A stretch of DNA of 51,411 nucleotides from Phycisphaerae bacterium (GCA_009783465.1 WRDM01000017.1:1-51411); one strand, 5' to 3'; shown: positions 24,544-33,042, counted from the stretch's first letter. Numbers and translations are program-made. Notes: generated from the sequence alone by a model not told the origin.

Positions 24544-25194
24544 TTACTGCCCCGCCTGCTGGTCGGCTTGGGCCTGGATTCGATCCATGTCCGCCTGCAC
24601 GCGTTGGCGGTATTCTTCGATGCCGTCCCGGTCGAGGTCGGGTGGGATTTCGATGAGGTTGCCCACGAGGCAGTGGGCGCGCGTGCCGGGCTTGGGAATC
24701 GCGAACCGGTCCCAGCTTCGCACGCGCCAGCAGTCGCCGAACGCACAGCCTGCCGGCACGATGGCCATGCCCGTGCGGCTGGCGAGGTAAATCGCGCCGT
24801 CCTGGAGCACGCGTCGCGGGCCTCGCGGGCCGTCGGGCGTGATGGCCAAATGTCGCAGCCGCCCCTGCCGAATCATCTCCCGCATCGCGCCCGCGCCGCC
24901 GCGCGTCGTCGAGCCGCGGACCGCCAAGCCTCGAAGCATCCGAACCACCTGCGCGATCAATTCGCCGTCGCGATGTTGGCTGATCAACACCGGAATCTTC
25001 CGTGACGCGTGCGTGTAGGCCGGCAGGAGAAGATGCTCGTGCCAAAACAAATACAGCAACGGCCTGCCACTGGTGGTCGGGTCCTCCGCCGGCTTGGCGA
25101 CATACCGCACATCCAGCGTGCCCATCCACCCGCGGAACACCGCGCTGGCCAATAGGGCCGTCATGCCAATCGCTATGGGGTGCGTGATCTTCAC
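24544..25194 (-). CDS. DUF374 family lysophospholipid acyltransferase-like protein
   Basis: 216 aa from a GTG at 25194. Typical DUF374 blocks: LLYLFWHEHLLLPAY (HxxxxL, near residue 48), ISQHRDGELIAQVV, RGSTTRGGAGAMREM and ITPDGPRGPRR. The family is related to LpxL-type and PlsC-type acyltransferases and probably acts on membrane lipids. The GTG is chosen because the ATG further upstream lies inside a repeat. The -10 box candidate at 25201-25206 puts the transcript start at the GTG, so it may be leaderless; an ATG at 25164 is an alternative. Confidence 0.8.
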   Translation of the reverse strand: MKITHPIAIGMTALLASAVFRGWMGTLDVRYVAKPAEDPTTSGRPLLYLFWHEHLLLPAYTHASRKIPVLISQHRDGELIAQVVRMLRGLAVRGSTTRGGAGAMREMIRQGRLRHLAITPDGPRGPRRVLQDGAIYLASRTGMAIVPAGCAFGDCWRVRSWDRFAIPKPGTRAHCLVGNLIEIPPDLDRDGIEEYRQRVQADMDRIQAQADQQAGQ

Positions 25195-25200
25195 GGCGGT

Positions 25201-25230
25201 ATGGTACCAGCGACAAGCGACCAGTGACAA
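25201..25230 (-). promoter_or_regulatory. Candidate promoter of the DUF374 gene, -35 box inside a repeat
   Basis: Minus strand TTGTCA (25230-25225), 18-bp spacer, TACCAT (25206-25201). The -35 box lies in the left arm of the gacaag/cttgtc repeat. Confidence 0.4.
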
Positions 25231-25443
25231 GCGACAAGAGAGGAGAATACAGGGCAATCGCGTCGTAAAAGTCCCGTTTTCAGACTGTAGACTGCAGGCG
25301 CGACATGCCGTGTCGAAAACGATGTTGCAAAAACGGCCGCGACTACAGCCTACAGCCTACAGCCTTTTCGCGAAAAAACGGGGAACGTAGATGCGTGCAC
25401 CCCGCCCTGGTCTCTTGTCACTTGTCGCTTGTCACTTGTCGCG
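25207..25443. repeat. Nested palindrome: TTGTC-unit arms around a CTGTAGG-unit palindrome
   Basis: Outer arms at 25207-25237 and 25411-25443 consist of repeated gcgacaa / ttgtcgc heptamers. Inside is a second pair built of ctgtagac / gcctacag units (about 25276-25295 and 25345-25366). Each outer arm seems to supply a -35 box to a divergent gene. Confidence 0.8.
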
Positions 25444-25456
25444 GTTCTCGTACAAT
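25429..25456 (+). promoter_or_regulatory. Candidate promoter of lepB, -35 box inside a repeat
   Basis: TTGTCA at 25429-25434, 16-bp spacer, TACAAT at 25451-25456. The -35 hexamer is one unit of the tandem repeat; the leader is about 22 nt and contains the Shine-Dalgarno. Confidence 0.5.
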
Positions 25457-25484
25457 ACATGATTCACAGAGGAACCACGACGAC

Positions 25485-26393
25485 ATGACAAAGACCGAAG
25501 ACGGCAGCGGGACGGATGACAACGTCAAACCCAGAAAGGGCGGCGGCAAGCCCGCGCGCCAAAAGCCCCGTACGCCGAAAGAGTACGCCATTGCGTTCGT
25601 GCGATGGCTGTGGCCGATCGTCGCCATCGTGGTGGTCGTGTTTGCCCTGCGGTCGTCGCTGGTGGACTGGAACGACGTGCCCAGCGGGTCCATGCAGCCG
25701 ACCATCGTCGTCGGCGACCGCATCTTCGTCAACAAGCTTTCGTACGATCTCAAGGTGCCCTTCACCCTGACGCGGCTGGCGCGATGGGACCATCCGCAAC
25801 GCGGCGACATCGTGATCTGGCTGCACCCCACCGAGGGCGACTGGATGGGCAAGACGCGGCTGGTGAAGCGCGTGATCGGCCTGCCGGGCGACACGATCGA
25901 ACTGATCGACGTCAGCGACAATCCCGCCACGCCGGGCATGTCCAAGCTCGTCATCAACGGCCAGGAGCTGACCTACACGCCCGCCACGCCGCCCGAGTCG
26001 ACAAAGGGGCTGTTCGAGCCTCGCCCGTACCAGTATTACACGGAGGACCTCCTGGGCACGAAGCACCTGGTGGCGTTCGTCAAGCCAGGCCCAAACGGCG
26101 AGTTCCGGTCGGGCAAGCCGGCGTATTATCCCGACGGCACGCCGGCCCTGGACCAATGGGGAAACCGCCTGTTCGACGGCATCATCCGCTCCTTCGGGCC
26201 TTTCAAAGTGCCCGAGGGCACGTACTTCCTCATGGGCGACAACCGCGACGAAAGCCGCGACTGCCGCTACTTCGACAGCATCAACTACGCGATCCCCGAA
26301 GCCAACATCCTGGGCCGGGCCAGCCGCATCGTCTTCTCTCTCGGCGACAACTGGCTGCCCCGCGGCAACCGATTCTTCCACGAGATGCCGTAA
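25485..26393 (+). CDS. lepB: Signal peptidase I
   Basis: 302 aa. After a charged N-terminal tail there is one membrane segment (residues about 42-58), then the catalytic serine S69 in VPSGSMQPT and the lysine K128 in RLVKRVIGLPGD. The final GDNRDESRDCRYF box is intact. It removes signal peptides from exported proteins at the outer face of the membrane. About 90 residues between box D and the final box form a large insertion relative to short Gram-positive enzymes. AGAGGAA lies 10 bp before the ATG at 25485; upstream frame codons lie inside the repeat and are not used. Confidence 0.95.
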   Translation: MTKTEDGSGTDDNVKPRKGGGKPARQKPRTPKEYAIAFVRWLWPIVAIVVVVFALRSSLVDWNDVPSGSMQPTIVVGDRIFVNKLSYDLKVPFTLTRLARWDHPQRGDIVIWLHPTEGDWMGKTRLVKRVIGLPGDTIELIDVSDNPATPGMSKLVINGQELTYTPATPPESTKGLFEPRPYQYYTEDLLGTKHLVAFVKPGPNGEFRSGKPAYYPDGTPALDQWGNRLFDGIIRSFGPFKVPEGTYFLMGDNRDESRDCRYFDSINYAIPEANILGRASRIVFSLGDNWLPRGNRFFHEMP

Positions 26394-26437
26394 CACGGAC
26401 GGGTGCACGTCATGTTTGTGGATCGTGTCATCGCCAA

Positions 26438-26542
26438 GTCCGAATGACGAAGCCCGAATTCCGAAACAATGACGAAAACCCAATGACGAATGATTTTTGC
26501 TTTGGGATTTGTTTTGTATTTCGTGTTTCGAACTTCGGATTT
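26438..26542. repeat. Palindromic repeat, family F copy 3
   Basis: Imperfect arms at about 26438-26480 and 26503-26542 with gaatgacgaa / ttcgtgtttcgaa units, similar to copies 1 and 2, here without a clear inner hairpin. Confidence 0.65.
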
Positions 26543-26610
26543 ACAGGGTATTCCTCATGAAAGACGTGACATTGGCGACGTCATGCAATGGTTTTGATCC
26601 GTGTCCGCTC

Positions 26611-26640
26611 TTGTCGTCGTCTCGTGGGTGGCGGTACAAT
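26611..26640 (+). promoter_or_regulatory. Candidate promoter of the aquaporin gene
   Basis: TTGTCG at 26611-26616, 18-bp spacer, TACAAT at 26635-26640, then AGGAGA at 26655 as ribosome binding site. Confidence 0.4.
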
Positions 26641-26667
26641 TTCGCCAACCTTATAGGAGATACGCTG

Positions 26668-27549
26668 ATGAACGTACGGTCTTGTGCGGCGGAGTTTATT
26701 GGGACGTTGTTGCTGGTGGTGGTCGCGTGCGGCACGGCGGTGCTGGGCGGCGGGGAGTTTGCCGGGGCGTTGGGCGTGGCGTTGGCGTTTGGCATCACGC
26801 TGGCGGTGTTGGCGTACGCGTTGGGGCCGATTTCCGGCTGTCACGTGAACCCGGCGGTCACGCTGGGGCTGCTGCTGTCGAAGAAGGTGTCGGTGGGGCA
26901 GGCGGGGAGTTACTGGGTTGCCCAGTTCGCCGGCGCGCTGGCGGGGGCGGCCATTGTGCTGTCGATTGCCCAGGGCCTGCCCACCGCGGACGTCATGCAA
27001 TCCGCGAATCTGCACAAGCAGGAGGCCCTCAAAGAGGGCAAGGTGGTGTCCGAGCGTGAGGCCATTCAGGCCGCCATGCAGGCGCAGGCCAACGCGGGCA
27101 AGTGCGCCACCGGGTATGACACCGCGGTGAAAGGGTTGGCCGCCAACGGGTACGGTGTCGAGCACTCGCCGGGTATGTACAGCGCCAAGGCCTGCTTTAT
27201 CGTGGAGGTGCTGGCGACGTTCCTGCTGGTCTTCACGGTGTTGATGGTCACGGATTCGCGTCACGGCGCGGGCGGCGTGGCGGGGCTTGCGATCGGGTTT
27301 GCGCTGTTCGTGGGGCACTTGCTGGCGATTAACGTGACGAACGCGTCGATCAATCCGGCCCGCAGTTTCGGCCCGGCGGTGTTTGTCGGCGGGTGGGCGA
27401 TTTCGCAGTTGTGGATGTTCATCGTCGCGCCGCTGGCGGGCGCGGTGGTGGCGGCGGTGCTGTACCTGTTCCTGCGAGGCCCGGCGGGCGAAAAAGCCGC
27501 CGCCAAAAAAGTTGCACTGCCCGACGAGGTGGCGGTCAGCAGGAAGTAG
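26668..27549 (+). CDS. aqpZ: Aquaporin (MIP family) with a long central loop
   Basis: 293 aa, six predicted membrane spans. NPA boxes are at 61-63 (GCHVNPAVT) and 229-231 (SINPARSFGPA), the latter with the selectivity arginine R232, typical of water channels rather than glycerol facilitators. Ordinary bacterial AqpZ is about 230 aa; here residues about 103-172 form a charged, soluble insertion between spans 3 and 4 that contains a cysteine. A clean AGGAGA lies 7 bp before the ATG, and the upstream frame is not used. Confidence 0.88.
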   Translation: MNVRSCAAEFIGTLLLVVVACGTAVLGGGEFAGALGVALAFGITLAVLAYALGPISGCHVNPAVTLGLLLSKKVSVGQAGSYWVAQFAGALAGAAIVLSIAQGLPTADVMQSANLHKQEALKEGKVVSEREAIQAAMQAQANAGKCATGYDTAVKGLAANGYGVEHSPGMYSAKACFIVEVLATFLLVFTVLMVTDSRHGAGGVAGLAIGFALFVGHLLAINVTNASINPARSFGPAVFVGGWAISQLWMFIVAPLAGAVVAAVLYLFLRGPAGEKAAAKKVALPDEVAVSRK

Positions 27550-27560
27550 GGCGAGGCCTT

Positions 27561-27680
27561 AAGAGACTGTTAGACTATTAGGCTGTTAGACTGTTAGGCG
27601 CGGGCTTATGAATGTTTTGGCCTAATGATTCATAAGCCTCACCCTAACAGTCTAACAGCCTAATAGTCTAACAGTCTCTT
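27561..27680. repeat. Palindromic repeat, family C copy 1 (GTTAGAC-unit arms)
   Basis: Perfect 37-bp arms at 27561-27597 and 27644-27680, each made of tandem tgttagac/tattaggc octamers. The centre shares the segment ttaggcc...cataagcc with the two other copies. It starts 12 bp after the aquaporin stop. Confidence 0.95.
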
Positions 27681-27686
27681 CGTGAC

Positions 27687-27715
27687 TTGAGGCTGGCCGT
27701 CGGCGGCGATATAGT
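27687..27715 (+). promoter_or_regulatory. Candidate promoter of the phosphomannomutase gene
   Basis: TTGAGG at 27687-27692, 17-bp spacer, TATAGT at 27710-27715, starting just beyond the family C repeat. Confidence 0.45.
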
Positions 27716-27745
27716 GCATAATCCACCCAACCGGAAAGGACGACG

Positions 27746-29134
27746 ATGGCGAATATAGACAAGGCCTTCAAGGCGTATGACGTTCGCGGCGTGTACGGCG
27801 AGGACATTGATGACGACCTGGCGTGGAAGATCGGGCACGCGGCCGCTCAGTTTCTTCGCAGCCAGTTGAGCGGCTACGACCGCGGGCAGGCCTCCAGCAA
27901 CCGCCTGGTGGTCGGTCACGACATGAGGCCCTCCAGTCCGGCGCTGCTGAAAAGCCTCATCGAGGGCGTCACCTCCAGCGGGGCGGGCTGTTTCGACATC
28001 GGCATGTGCGACACGCCGATGGTCTATTTTGCCATCAACCACTTGCAGACGTGCGGCGGCATCCAGGTGACGGCTTCGCACAATCCGATGCAATATAACG
28101 GCTTCAAGGTCAGCGGCCTCAAGGCCAAACCCATCGGCGAGATGAGCGGGCTGCGGGAGATCAAGCACCTCGTCAGCACGCTGCGCCGCATGCCCGAGTC
28201 AGCCAGCCTGGGCGGCACGCAGTCGGTGGATTTGTGGCAGGATTACCGCCGCCACGTGCACAAATTCCTCCAGCTCAAAAGGCCGATGAAGGTCGTCGTC
28301 GACGCCTCCAACGGCATGGGCGGCAAAATGATGCCGCTGGTCTTCGACGACGTGCCCAACCTGGAAATCATCAAGCTGAATTACGAGATCGGCCAGGGGT
28401 TCAGTCATCCGCCCGATCCGCTGATCGCCGCCAATCTCGCGCAGTTGCAGGCGGCGGTGAAGGAGCATGGCGCGGACTTCGGCATCTGCCTCGACGGCGA
28501 CGCCGACCGCTGCATGTTCGTCGACGAGGCCGCCACGATCGTCCGCTGCGACCTGATGACGGCCTTGCTGGCGAAGCATTTCCTTAAGGACAATCCCGGC
28601 GCGATGGTCGTGTACGATCTGCGGAGTTCGCACGCGGTGGCGGAGGAGATCAAGGCCGCCGGCGGCGTGCCGCGCCGCGAGCGGGTCGGCCACGCATTCA
28701 TGAAAAAAGCGTTGGCCGAGGGCCGGGGCGTGTTCGGCGGCGAATTGAGCGGACATTTTTATTTCCGCGACAATTTCAACTGCGACAGCGGGGCGATCGC
28801 CTTCGCGACGGCCTTGACGGTGCTTTCGGGACAGCAGGCCCCCCTGAGCGAACTCATCGCGCCGCTGCGTCGATACGCCTCCAGCGGCGAAATCAATTTC
28901 TCCGTGCCCGACAAGGCCGCCGTGCTCAAACAACTGCAAGCCACGTACGCCAAGGCCCGGTCTATCGACCACCTCGACGGCGTGACCGTCGAGTTCGACG
29001 ACTGGTGGTTCAACGTCCGCGCCAGCAACACCGAACCGCTGCTACGACTGAACCTCGAAGCCCGCGACAAAAAACGCATGGACGAAAAACTGGCCGAACT
29101 CGGGAAAATCCTCGGCAAGCCGGTGTCGCATTGA
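27746..29134 (+). CDS. Phosphomannomutase/phosphoglucomutase
   Basis: 462 aa, normal for the alpha-D-phosphohexomutase family. The phosphorylated serine is S111 in TASHNP, the metal loop is DGDADR with D250, D252 and D254, and the sugar loop GGELSGHFYFRDN and phosphate loop RASNTEPLLRLN are intact. It interconverts hexose-6- and hexose-1-phosphates for nucleotide-sugar synthesis. GGAAAGG lies 7 bp before the ATG. It is followed by a very strong palindrome. Confidence 0.93.
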   Translation: MANIDKAFKAYDVRGVYGEDIDDDLAWKIGHAAAQFLRSQLSGYDRGQASSNRLVVGHDMRPSSPALLKSLIEGVTSSGAGCFDIGMCDTPMVYFAINHLQTCGGIQVTASHNPMQYNGFKVSGLKAKPIGEMSGLREIKHLVSTLRRMPESASLGGTQSVDLWQDYRRHVHKFLQLKRPMKVVVDASNGMGGKMMPLVFDDVPNLEIIKLNYEIGQGFSHPPDPLIAANLAQLQAAVKEHGADFGICLDGDADRCMFVDEAATIVRCDLMTALLAKHFLKDNPGAMVVYDLRSSHAVAEEIKAAGGVPRRERVGHAFMKKALAEGRGVFGGELSGHFYFRDNFNCDSGAIAFATALTVLSGQQAPLSELIAPLRRYASSGEINFSVPDKAAVLKQLQATYAKARSIDHLDGVTVEFDDWWFNVRASNTEPLLRLNLEARDKKRMDEKLAELGKILGKPVSH

Positions 29135-29156
29135 CCGAGGCCATCGGGCTCTTCCG

Positions 29157-29332
29157 GTTCTCGTGCAAAGACAACGTTTTTTCTTACCACAGAGACACAG
29201 AGAACCACAGAGAAGGGCGTTGGGAATTCGACAAACGCTTCGGATTCGTGAAGCGTTTCATCTTCCCAACGCCCTTCTCTGTGGTTCTCTGTGTCTCTGT
29301 GGTAAGAAAAAACGTTGTCTTTGCACGAGAAC
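29157..29332. repeat. Family D element: perfect 69-bp inverted repeat with a nested hairpin
   Basis: Arms at 29157-29225 and 29264-29332 are exact reverse complements, with a 38-nt loop containing another 9-bp hairpin. Both arms carry the ccacagagacacagag-type repeat also seen at about 47543-47575 and, as a fragment, near 7264. It lies between convergent genes and can serve both as a terminator. Confidence 0.95.
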
Positions 29333-29350
29333 TGAAAGGTCGCGAGATCG

Positions 29351-30727
29351 TCACTTCCACAGCGTCGTCAGCTGCGCGCCGGGGTAGTACGCGCCGAGGA
29401 TCTGTTCGCCTCGCCAGCCGCGGAGGGCTTTGCCTTCGGCGCCGAATTGGCATAGGCCGACGCCGTGGCCGAAGCCGCTGCCGGTGTGGAACGTCACGTG
29501 CTGCCCGGCCAGTTGCCATTGGCAGTTCATCGAGTTGAGGTACCCCGGCTTGTTGGCTCCGCCGTTGTACATGTTCCATGCCAGCCGCAGGTCGTCGGCG
29601 CGGATCGTGATGCTGCCGCCGGGGCCGAGGACTTCGATCATGACGGCCCGGCCCCAGGAGGTCTGCGTTTTCACGCGGATCTCCGTGATGTCCGACAGGC
29701 TGTTGGCGGCGGCGTAGCGGGCGCGAAGGGCCGTCAGCAGTTGGGCCTTGTTGACGTGCACGGGGCCCCAGGCGAATCGCGTGGAGGCCCGGCAGTCGCG
29801 ACACTCCTGCCCGCCGGCGAACGGGCCATCGGTGGGCGCGTCGGCCCGCAGCACGGCGGCGGGATTCACCCGCCCGCCGCAGCAGGAACTGTACTGCGAC
29901 ATGATGACTTGATTTTTCCAGGTGAGCACTTTGCCACGGGTGGATTCGACGGCCTTGCGGGCGTGGGCGGATTTGTGCTCGGCGGTGTAGCCGCCGTAGA
30001 CCTGGCTGCTCTCGCCGTCGCCGACGTCGTAGGGGCGGTTTTTGGCGGCGGACTGCTGGCTGTGGTACAGCGCGAACGTTCGGGCGGCGACGCTCAGGGC
30101 GCGGTACGTCTCGTACTGCCAGCTCGCGTAGAGCTCCTTCGGCACGACGCCGGCGACGTAGCTCTCCATGTCCACCTGGTTGACGGCGATGAATCGGCCG
30201 TCGGGTTGCGTCCGAAACTGCATCGCGCCGCGATACTGGACGGCGGAGGTGGGCTGGCCTGACGCGTCATGTGGGGCGTAGCTCACCAGGCCGTTCTCGC
30301 CGCTGTCGACGACCAGGACGCTCGCGCCGACCGTGGCGGGCAATCCCTCGCCGAGGAGTTGCCATTGGCCGTTGGCGTGGGCGACCGTCGCCGACAGCCT
30401 CTTGCCGGTACGAAGCACCTTCCCGTCGGAGATCAATCTGTACTCGCCCGACGTGGCCACCTGCGCCCCCCGGACGGCCTGGCCGAGCTTGACGCGAATC
30501 AGCGGCACGCCCTGCGTGTCGACGTGCGTGGGCGGCCCAAGGCCTTTCTTGCCTCCGGTGCAACTGGCGCAACTGGTGACCGTCAGCAGGGCCAATAACA
30601 GCCCCGCGACGAGGAGAGGCCAACGGGTGTGCCGCAACGGCTGATCGCCCCGCGTCGTGCCTTCGTGCGGTGTTCGAGCGGGGGAGCGTAGTTTTTGCGA
30701 TACGTATTGAAAAAATCCCATGTCCAT
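29351..30727 (-). CDS. SpoIID/LytB domain lipoprotein
   Basis: 458 aa from 30727; ATG 30721 is equally possible. An arginine-rich start is followed by a membrane/signal segment (LLVAGLLLALLTVTSC) with a lipobox. The SpoIID domain occupies about residues 170-455: GVVPKELYASWQYETYRALSVAARTFAL contains the catalytic glutamate, and YSSCCGGRV with CRDC gives the zinc-ligand cysteines seen in clostridial SpoIID. The end GHGVGLCQFGAEG...YYPGA is diagnostic. SpoIID is a lytic transglycosylase acting on peptidoglycan; non-sporulating bacteria have relatives of cell-wall function. An upstream frame to 30862 looks unused. Confidence 0.85.
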   Translation of the reverse strand: MDMGFFQYVSQKLRSPARTPHEGTTRGDQPLRHTRWPLLVAGLLLALLTVTSCASCTGGKKGLGPPTHVDTQGVPLIRVKLGQAVRGAQVATSGEYRLISDGKVLRTGKRLSATVAHANGQWQLLGEGLPATVGASVLVVDSGENGLVSYAPHDASGQPTSAVQYRGAMQFRTQPDGRFIAVNQVDMESYVAGVVPKELYASWQYETYRALSVAARTFALYHSQQSAAKNRPYDVGDGESSQVYGGYTAEHKSAHARKAVESTRGKVLTWKNQVIMSQYSSCCGGRVNPAAVLRADAPTDGPFAGGQECRDCRASTRFAWGPVHVNKAQLLTALRARYAAANSLSDITEIRVKTQTSWGRAVMIEVLGPGGSITIRADDLRLAWNMYNGGANKPGYLNSMNCQWQLAGQHVTFHTGSGFGHGVGLCQFGAEGKALRGWRGEQILGAYYPGAQLTTLWK

Positions 30728-30851
30728 CCGCCGCGCAAACGGCCGGCCTCCCTGCGCGCCGCGTCCCAACACACAGCGCGTTGCGTTCGACTCCAGTGTA
30801 CCAAAACTATCGGCGCGAACGGAGTGATTTCTTGAAATGCAATTCTTTAAT

Positions 30852-30896
30852 AAATTATTCACATGATTGTGAAATAATTTGCTTGTCAGGTATAAT
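30852..30896 (+). promoter_or_regulatory. Promoter with overlapping dyad upstream of PEP-CTERM gene 2
   Basis: TTGTGA at 30867-30872, 18-bp spacer, TATAAT at 30891-30896, in an AT-rich island unlike the surroundings. A nearly perfect inverted repeat (about 30852-30863 and 30869-30881) overlaps the -35 box and could be an operator. The strong AAAGGAG follows before the ATG at 30983. Confidence 0.55.
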
Positions 30897-30982
30897 ATAT
30901 AATATTATTAAAGTGTAAATGATATTTTACTTGTATCATTTTTAGCGTCTTTTGCCTTTTAGAATTCGGTAAAGGAGAAAAA

Positions 30983-32314
30983 ATGGACAGTCGCAAATTT
31001 CGCAGGGTCATGAGTTCGTTTATTGTGGTGTGGGCATTTCAGGTATTTCTTGTATTTCCGGTGTGTGGGGCGGTTGTCACGGACGGCGACGTGGACGAGT
31101 CCCATATAGGCAACACGGGGCCTGGCCACATGTGGATTACCGACGGGTCGGTGTATGGCCCGTCGCAAACCATGATTCTTGGCAACGGCACAGGCAAGGG
31201 GGTGTTGACGATCCATGGGCCAGGCTCGACGTGGGATGGTTTGGGCCACAACCTTATCCTGAACGGCAACCGCAGTTGGCTGCATGTGCTCGACGGCGGC
31301 ACGATGCAGGTCAACGCGATGGAAATTGCCGTTGCCGTCGGCAGCGTGGCGTCGGTGCGTCTTCAGGGCGAGGGGGCGCGTCTGAGCACCGGAACGAAGT
31401 GGAGTTTTGACGGCGGCTATGTGAATGTGGGTTCCGCCAATATCAGCAGCGACACCAACGGAGGCAGGGCCATGCTGACGCTGTCGGGCGGCGCGACGTT
31501 GGAGACCGGGCGGCTGCGTATCGGCACCAACGGCCGGGTCGGGATCAAGGTCACGGGCGACAACATGCTGACGATGTACGGGTGGTACAATAGTTCCAAT
31601 AGCGGCAAGTTGCTCCTGATGGCCGACAATACGCTGGCCAGCGGCACGTACAAGCCCATCAAAAGCGTGCTCACGTCGGGAAATACGGGATTCGTGTCGT
31701 TTGGCGGTTCCTGGATCAACGACTCGTACGGCGTGGGTCATTTCACCGTCAAGGACGCGCTGACGGCCGAGGCGGGCGAGAAATTTGCGGTGAACTGGGG
31801 CGACCGGGCCGTCATTACGGACTCCGCCACCGGGCAGGAGTTGACGTACAGTTCGCAGTGGGCCGTCTATACCTCGCAACTCCAGGTGTCGTTCAGGCCG
31901 GTGTCGCAGGCGGACCTCGATCACATCCAGGCCAAGGACGAGACGTACACGGTGTTGGCGGGCTGGTGGCATTCCATCGCGGTGGGCGGCGCCGTCGAAG
32001 CTCAGGCCATGTTCACGCTGAACGTCGGCACGGGGCTGGACGTGGAGGAACTGGTGTTCTGGCAGCACCGCGTCTCCGACAACACGTGGGTCAAGTTCTC
32101 CCCGGAGGTGTATACGTATGACGACGACGGCACGCTGTCCTTCATCAGCAGCACGCTTCACGACCGGTTCGCTCAGGGCAAGATCCTCTACGACGGTTTC
32201 GTGATCACGGGCAGGGACGCGCAACCCATCCCCGAACCGGCGACGATCGCGTTCCTGATGGCCGGGGTGGCCGGCATCGCCCGGAAACGCCTCAGGCAGG
32301 GCCATCGCATCTAA
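30983..32314 (+). CDS. PEP-CTERM protein with autotransporter-like beta repeat
   Basis: 443 aa. Signal peptide near residues 12-30 (FIVVWAFQVFLVFPVCG). Residues about 45-230 are a Gly/Asn/Ser-rich beta-helix-like region with recurring LTIHGPGSTW / LTLSGGATLETG segments, as in the PEP-CTERM beta-helix group. The C-terminus is PEPATIAFLMAGVAGIARK with a basic tail: PEP motif, hydrophobic stretch, positive residues. It is likely an exosortase substrate at the cell surface. AAAGGAG is 7 bp before the ATG. Expression probably depends on the AT-rich promoter upstream. Confidence 0.85.
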   Translation: MDSRKFRRVMSSFIVVWAFQVFLVFPVCGAVVTDGDVDESHIGNTGPGHMWITDGSVYGPSQTMILGNGTGKGVLTIHGPGSTWDGLGHNLILNGNRSWLHVLDGGTMQVNAMEIAVAVGSVASVRLQGEGARLSTGTKWSFDGGYVNVGSANISSDTNGGRAMLTLSGGATLETGRLRIGTNGRVGIKVTGDNMLTMYGWYNSSNSGKLLLMADNTLASGTYKPIKSVLTSGNTGFVSFGGSWINDSYGVGHFTVKDALTAEAGEKFAVNWGDRAVITDSATGQELTYSSQWAVYTSQLQVSFRPVSQADLDHIQAKDETYTVLAGWWHSIAVGGAVEAQAMFTLNVGTGLDVEELVFWQHRVSDNTWVKFSPEVYTYDDDGTLSFISSTLHDRFAQGKILYDGFVITGRDAQPIPEPATIAFLMAGVAGIARKRLRQGHRI

Positions 32315-32327
32315 AAAGGCCCATTTT

Positions 32328-32412
32328 TCGGCTGTAGGCTGTAGGTTGATTTTTCTTTGCGAAACATCTGTCGCAGAGGCATGTCTCCTACAGCCTACAG
32401 CCTTTTTGCGAA
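32328..32412. repeat. CTGTAGG-unit palindrome
   Basis: Left arm about 32328-32347 (ctgtaggctgtagg) and right arm about 32386-32405, the same family as the inner part of 25207-25443. It lies between PEP-CTERM gene 2 and the membrane protein gene, which converge. Confidence 0.7.
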
Positions 32413-32448
32413 AAAACGCGGAAATTTAGATGCGATGGCCTTGGGCCC

Positions 32449-33042
32449 TCAGGTGAGTTTCGCCGCCGCGGTGACGTGGATCCAGTAGGCCATAACCGCG
32501 GAGAAGCCCCAGAACAGGCCCGTGAGGATGGCGAGGATGCCTGTCAGGCGGCGGAGGGCCGTTGACGCGCACGCCAGGGCGGGCAGGGTGAGCAGGGCGG
32601 TTACGCCGGTGGCGATAAATCCCACCGCCGACACGATCGGTGCCTGCGTCAGGCCCGCGTGGAGAATTCGCATGCCGATGACGATACCAGCCAGCCCCGC
32701 CACCGCGCCGTATATCGCCACAGGCCAGACGGGCCACCCCTTGCCGATCGCCACCGCCGCGGCCAGGAAGGCCACGCCCAGCAGGACGGTCGGCTCGCCG
32801 AATGCGACGTTCGCGAAGGCCAGATTCATGCTCGTCCCGCCCGCCTCCATCGCGCCTCGAACGGGCCAGGTCAGTACCATCGCCGCCCCCGTCACGCCCG
32901 CGACGGCCCCCACGGCCCCAAACGCCGGCGCCCAATGCCGTCCCTCGACCGCCCCGGCAGCACAAATCAGCCAACCTCCCAGCACGAACATCCCCGCGGC
33001 CATGTTGATGAGCAGGAGCGTAATGTAATCGTTCCAGGGCAT
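32449..33042 (-). CDS. DUF981-like membrane protein
   Basis: 197 aa, six hydrophobic segments. PWNDYITLLLINMAAG and the glycine-rich spans match the DUF981 pattern as I remember it; function unknown. AAGGAGG lies 4 bp before the ATG at 33042, which decides the start against the longer frame to 33150. It is divergent from the PIN gene. Confidence 0.65.
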   Translation of the reverse strand: MPWNDYITLLLINMAAGMFVLGGWLICAAGAVEGRHWAPAFGAVGAVAGVTGAAMVLTWPVRGAMEAGGTSMNLAFANVAFGEPTVLLGVAFLAAAVAIGKGWPVWPVAIYGAVAGLAGIVIGMRILHAGLTQAPIVSAVGFIATGVTALLTLPALACASTALRRLTGILAILTGLFWGFSAVMAYWIHVTAAAKLT

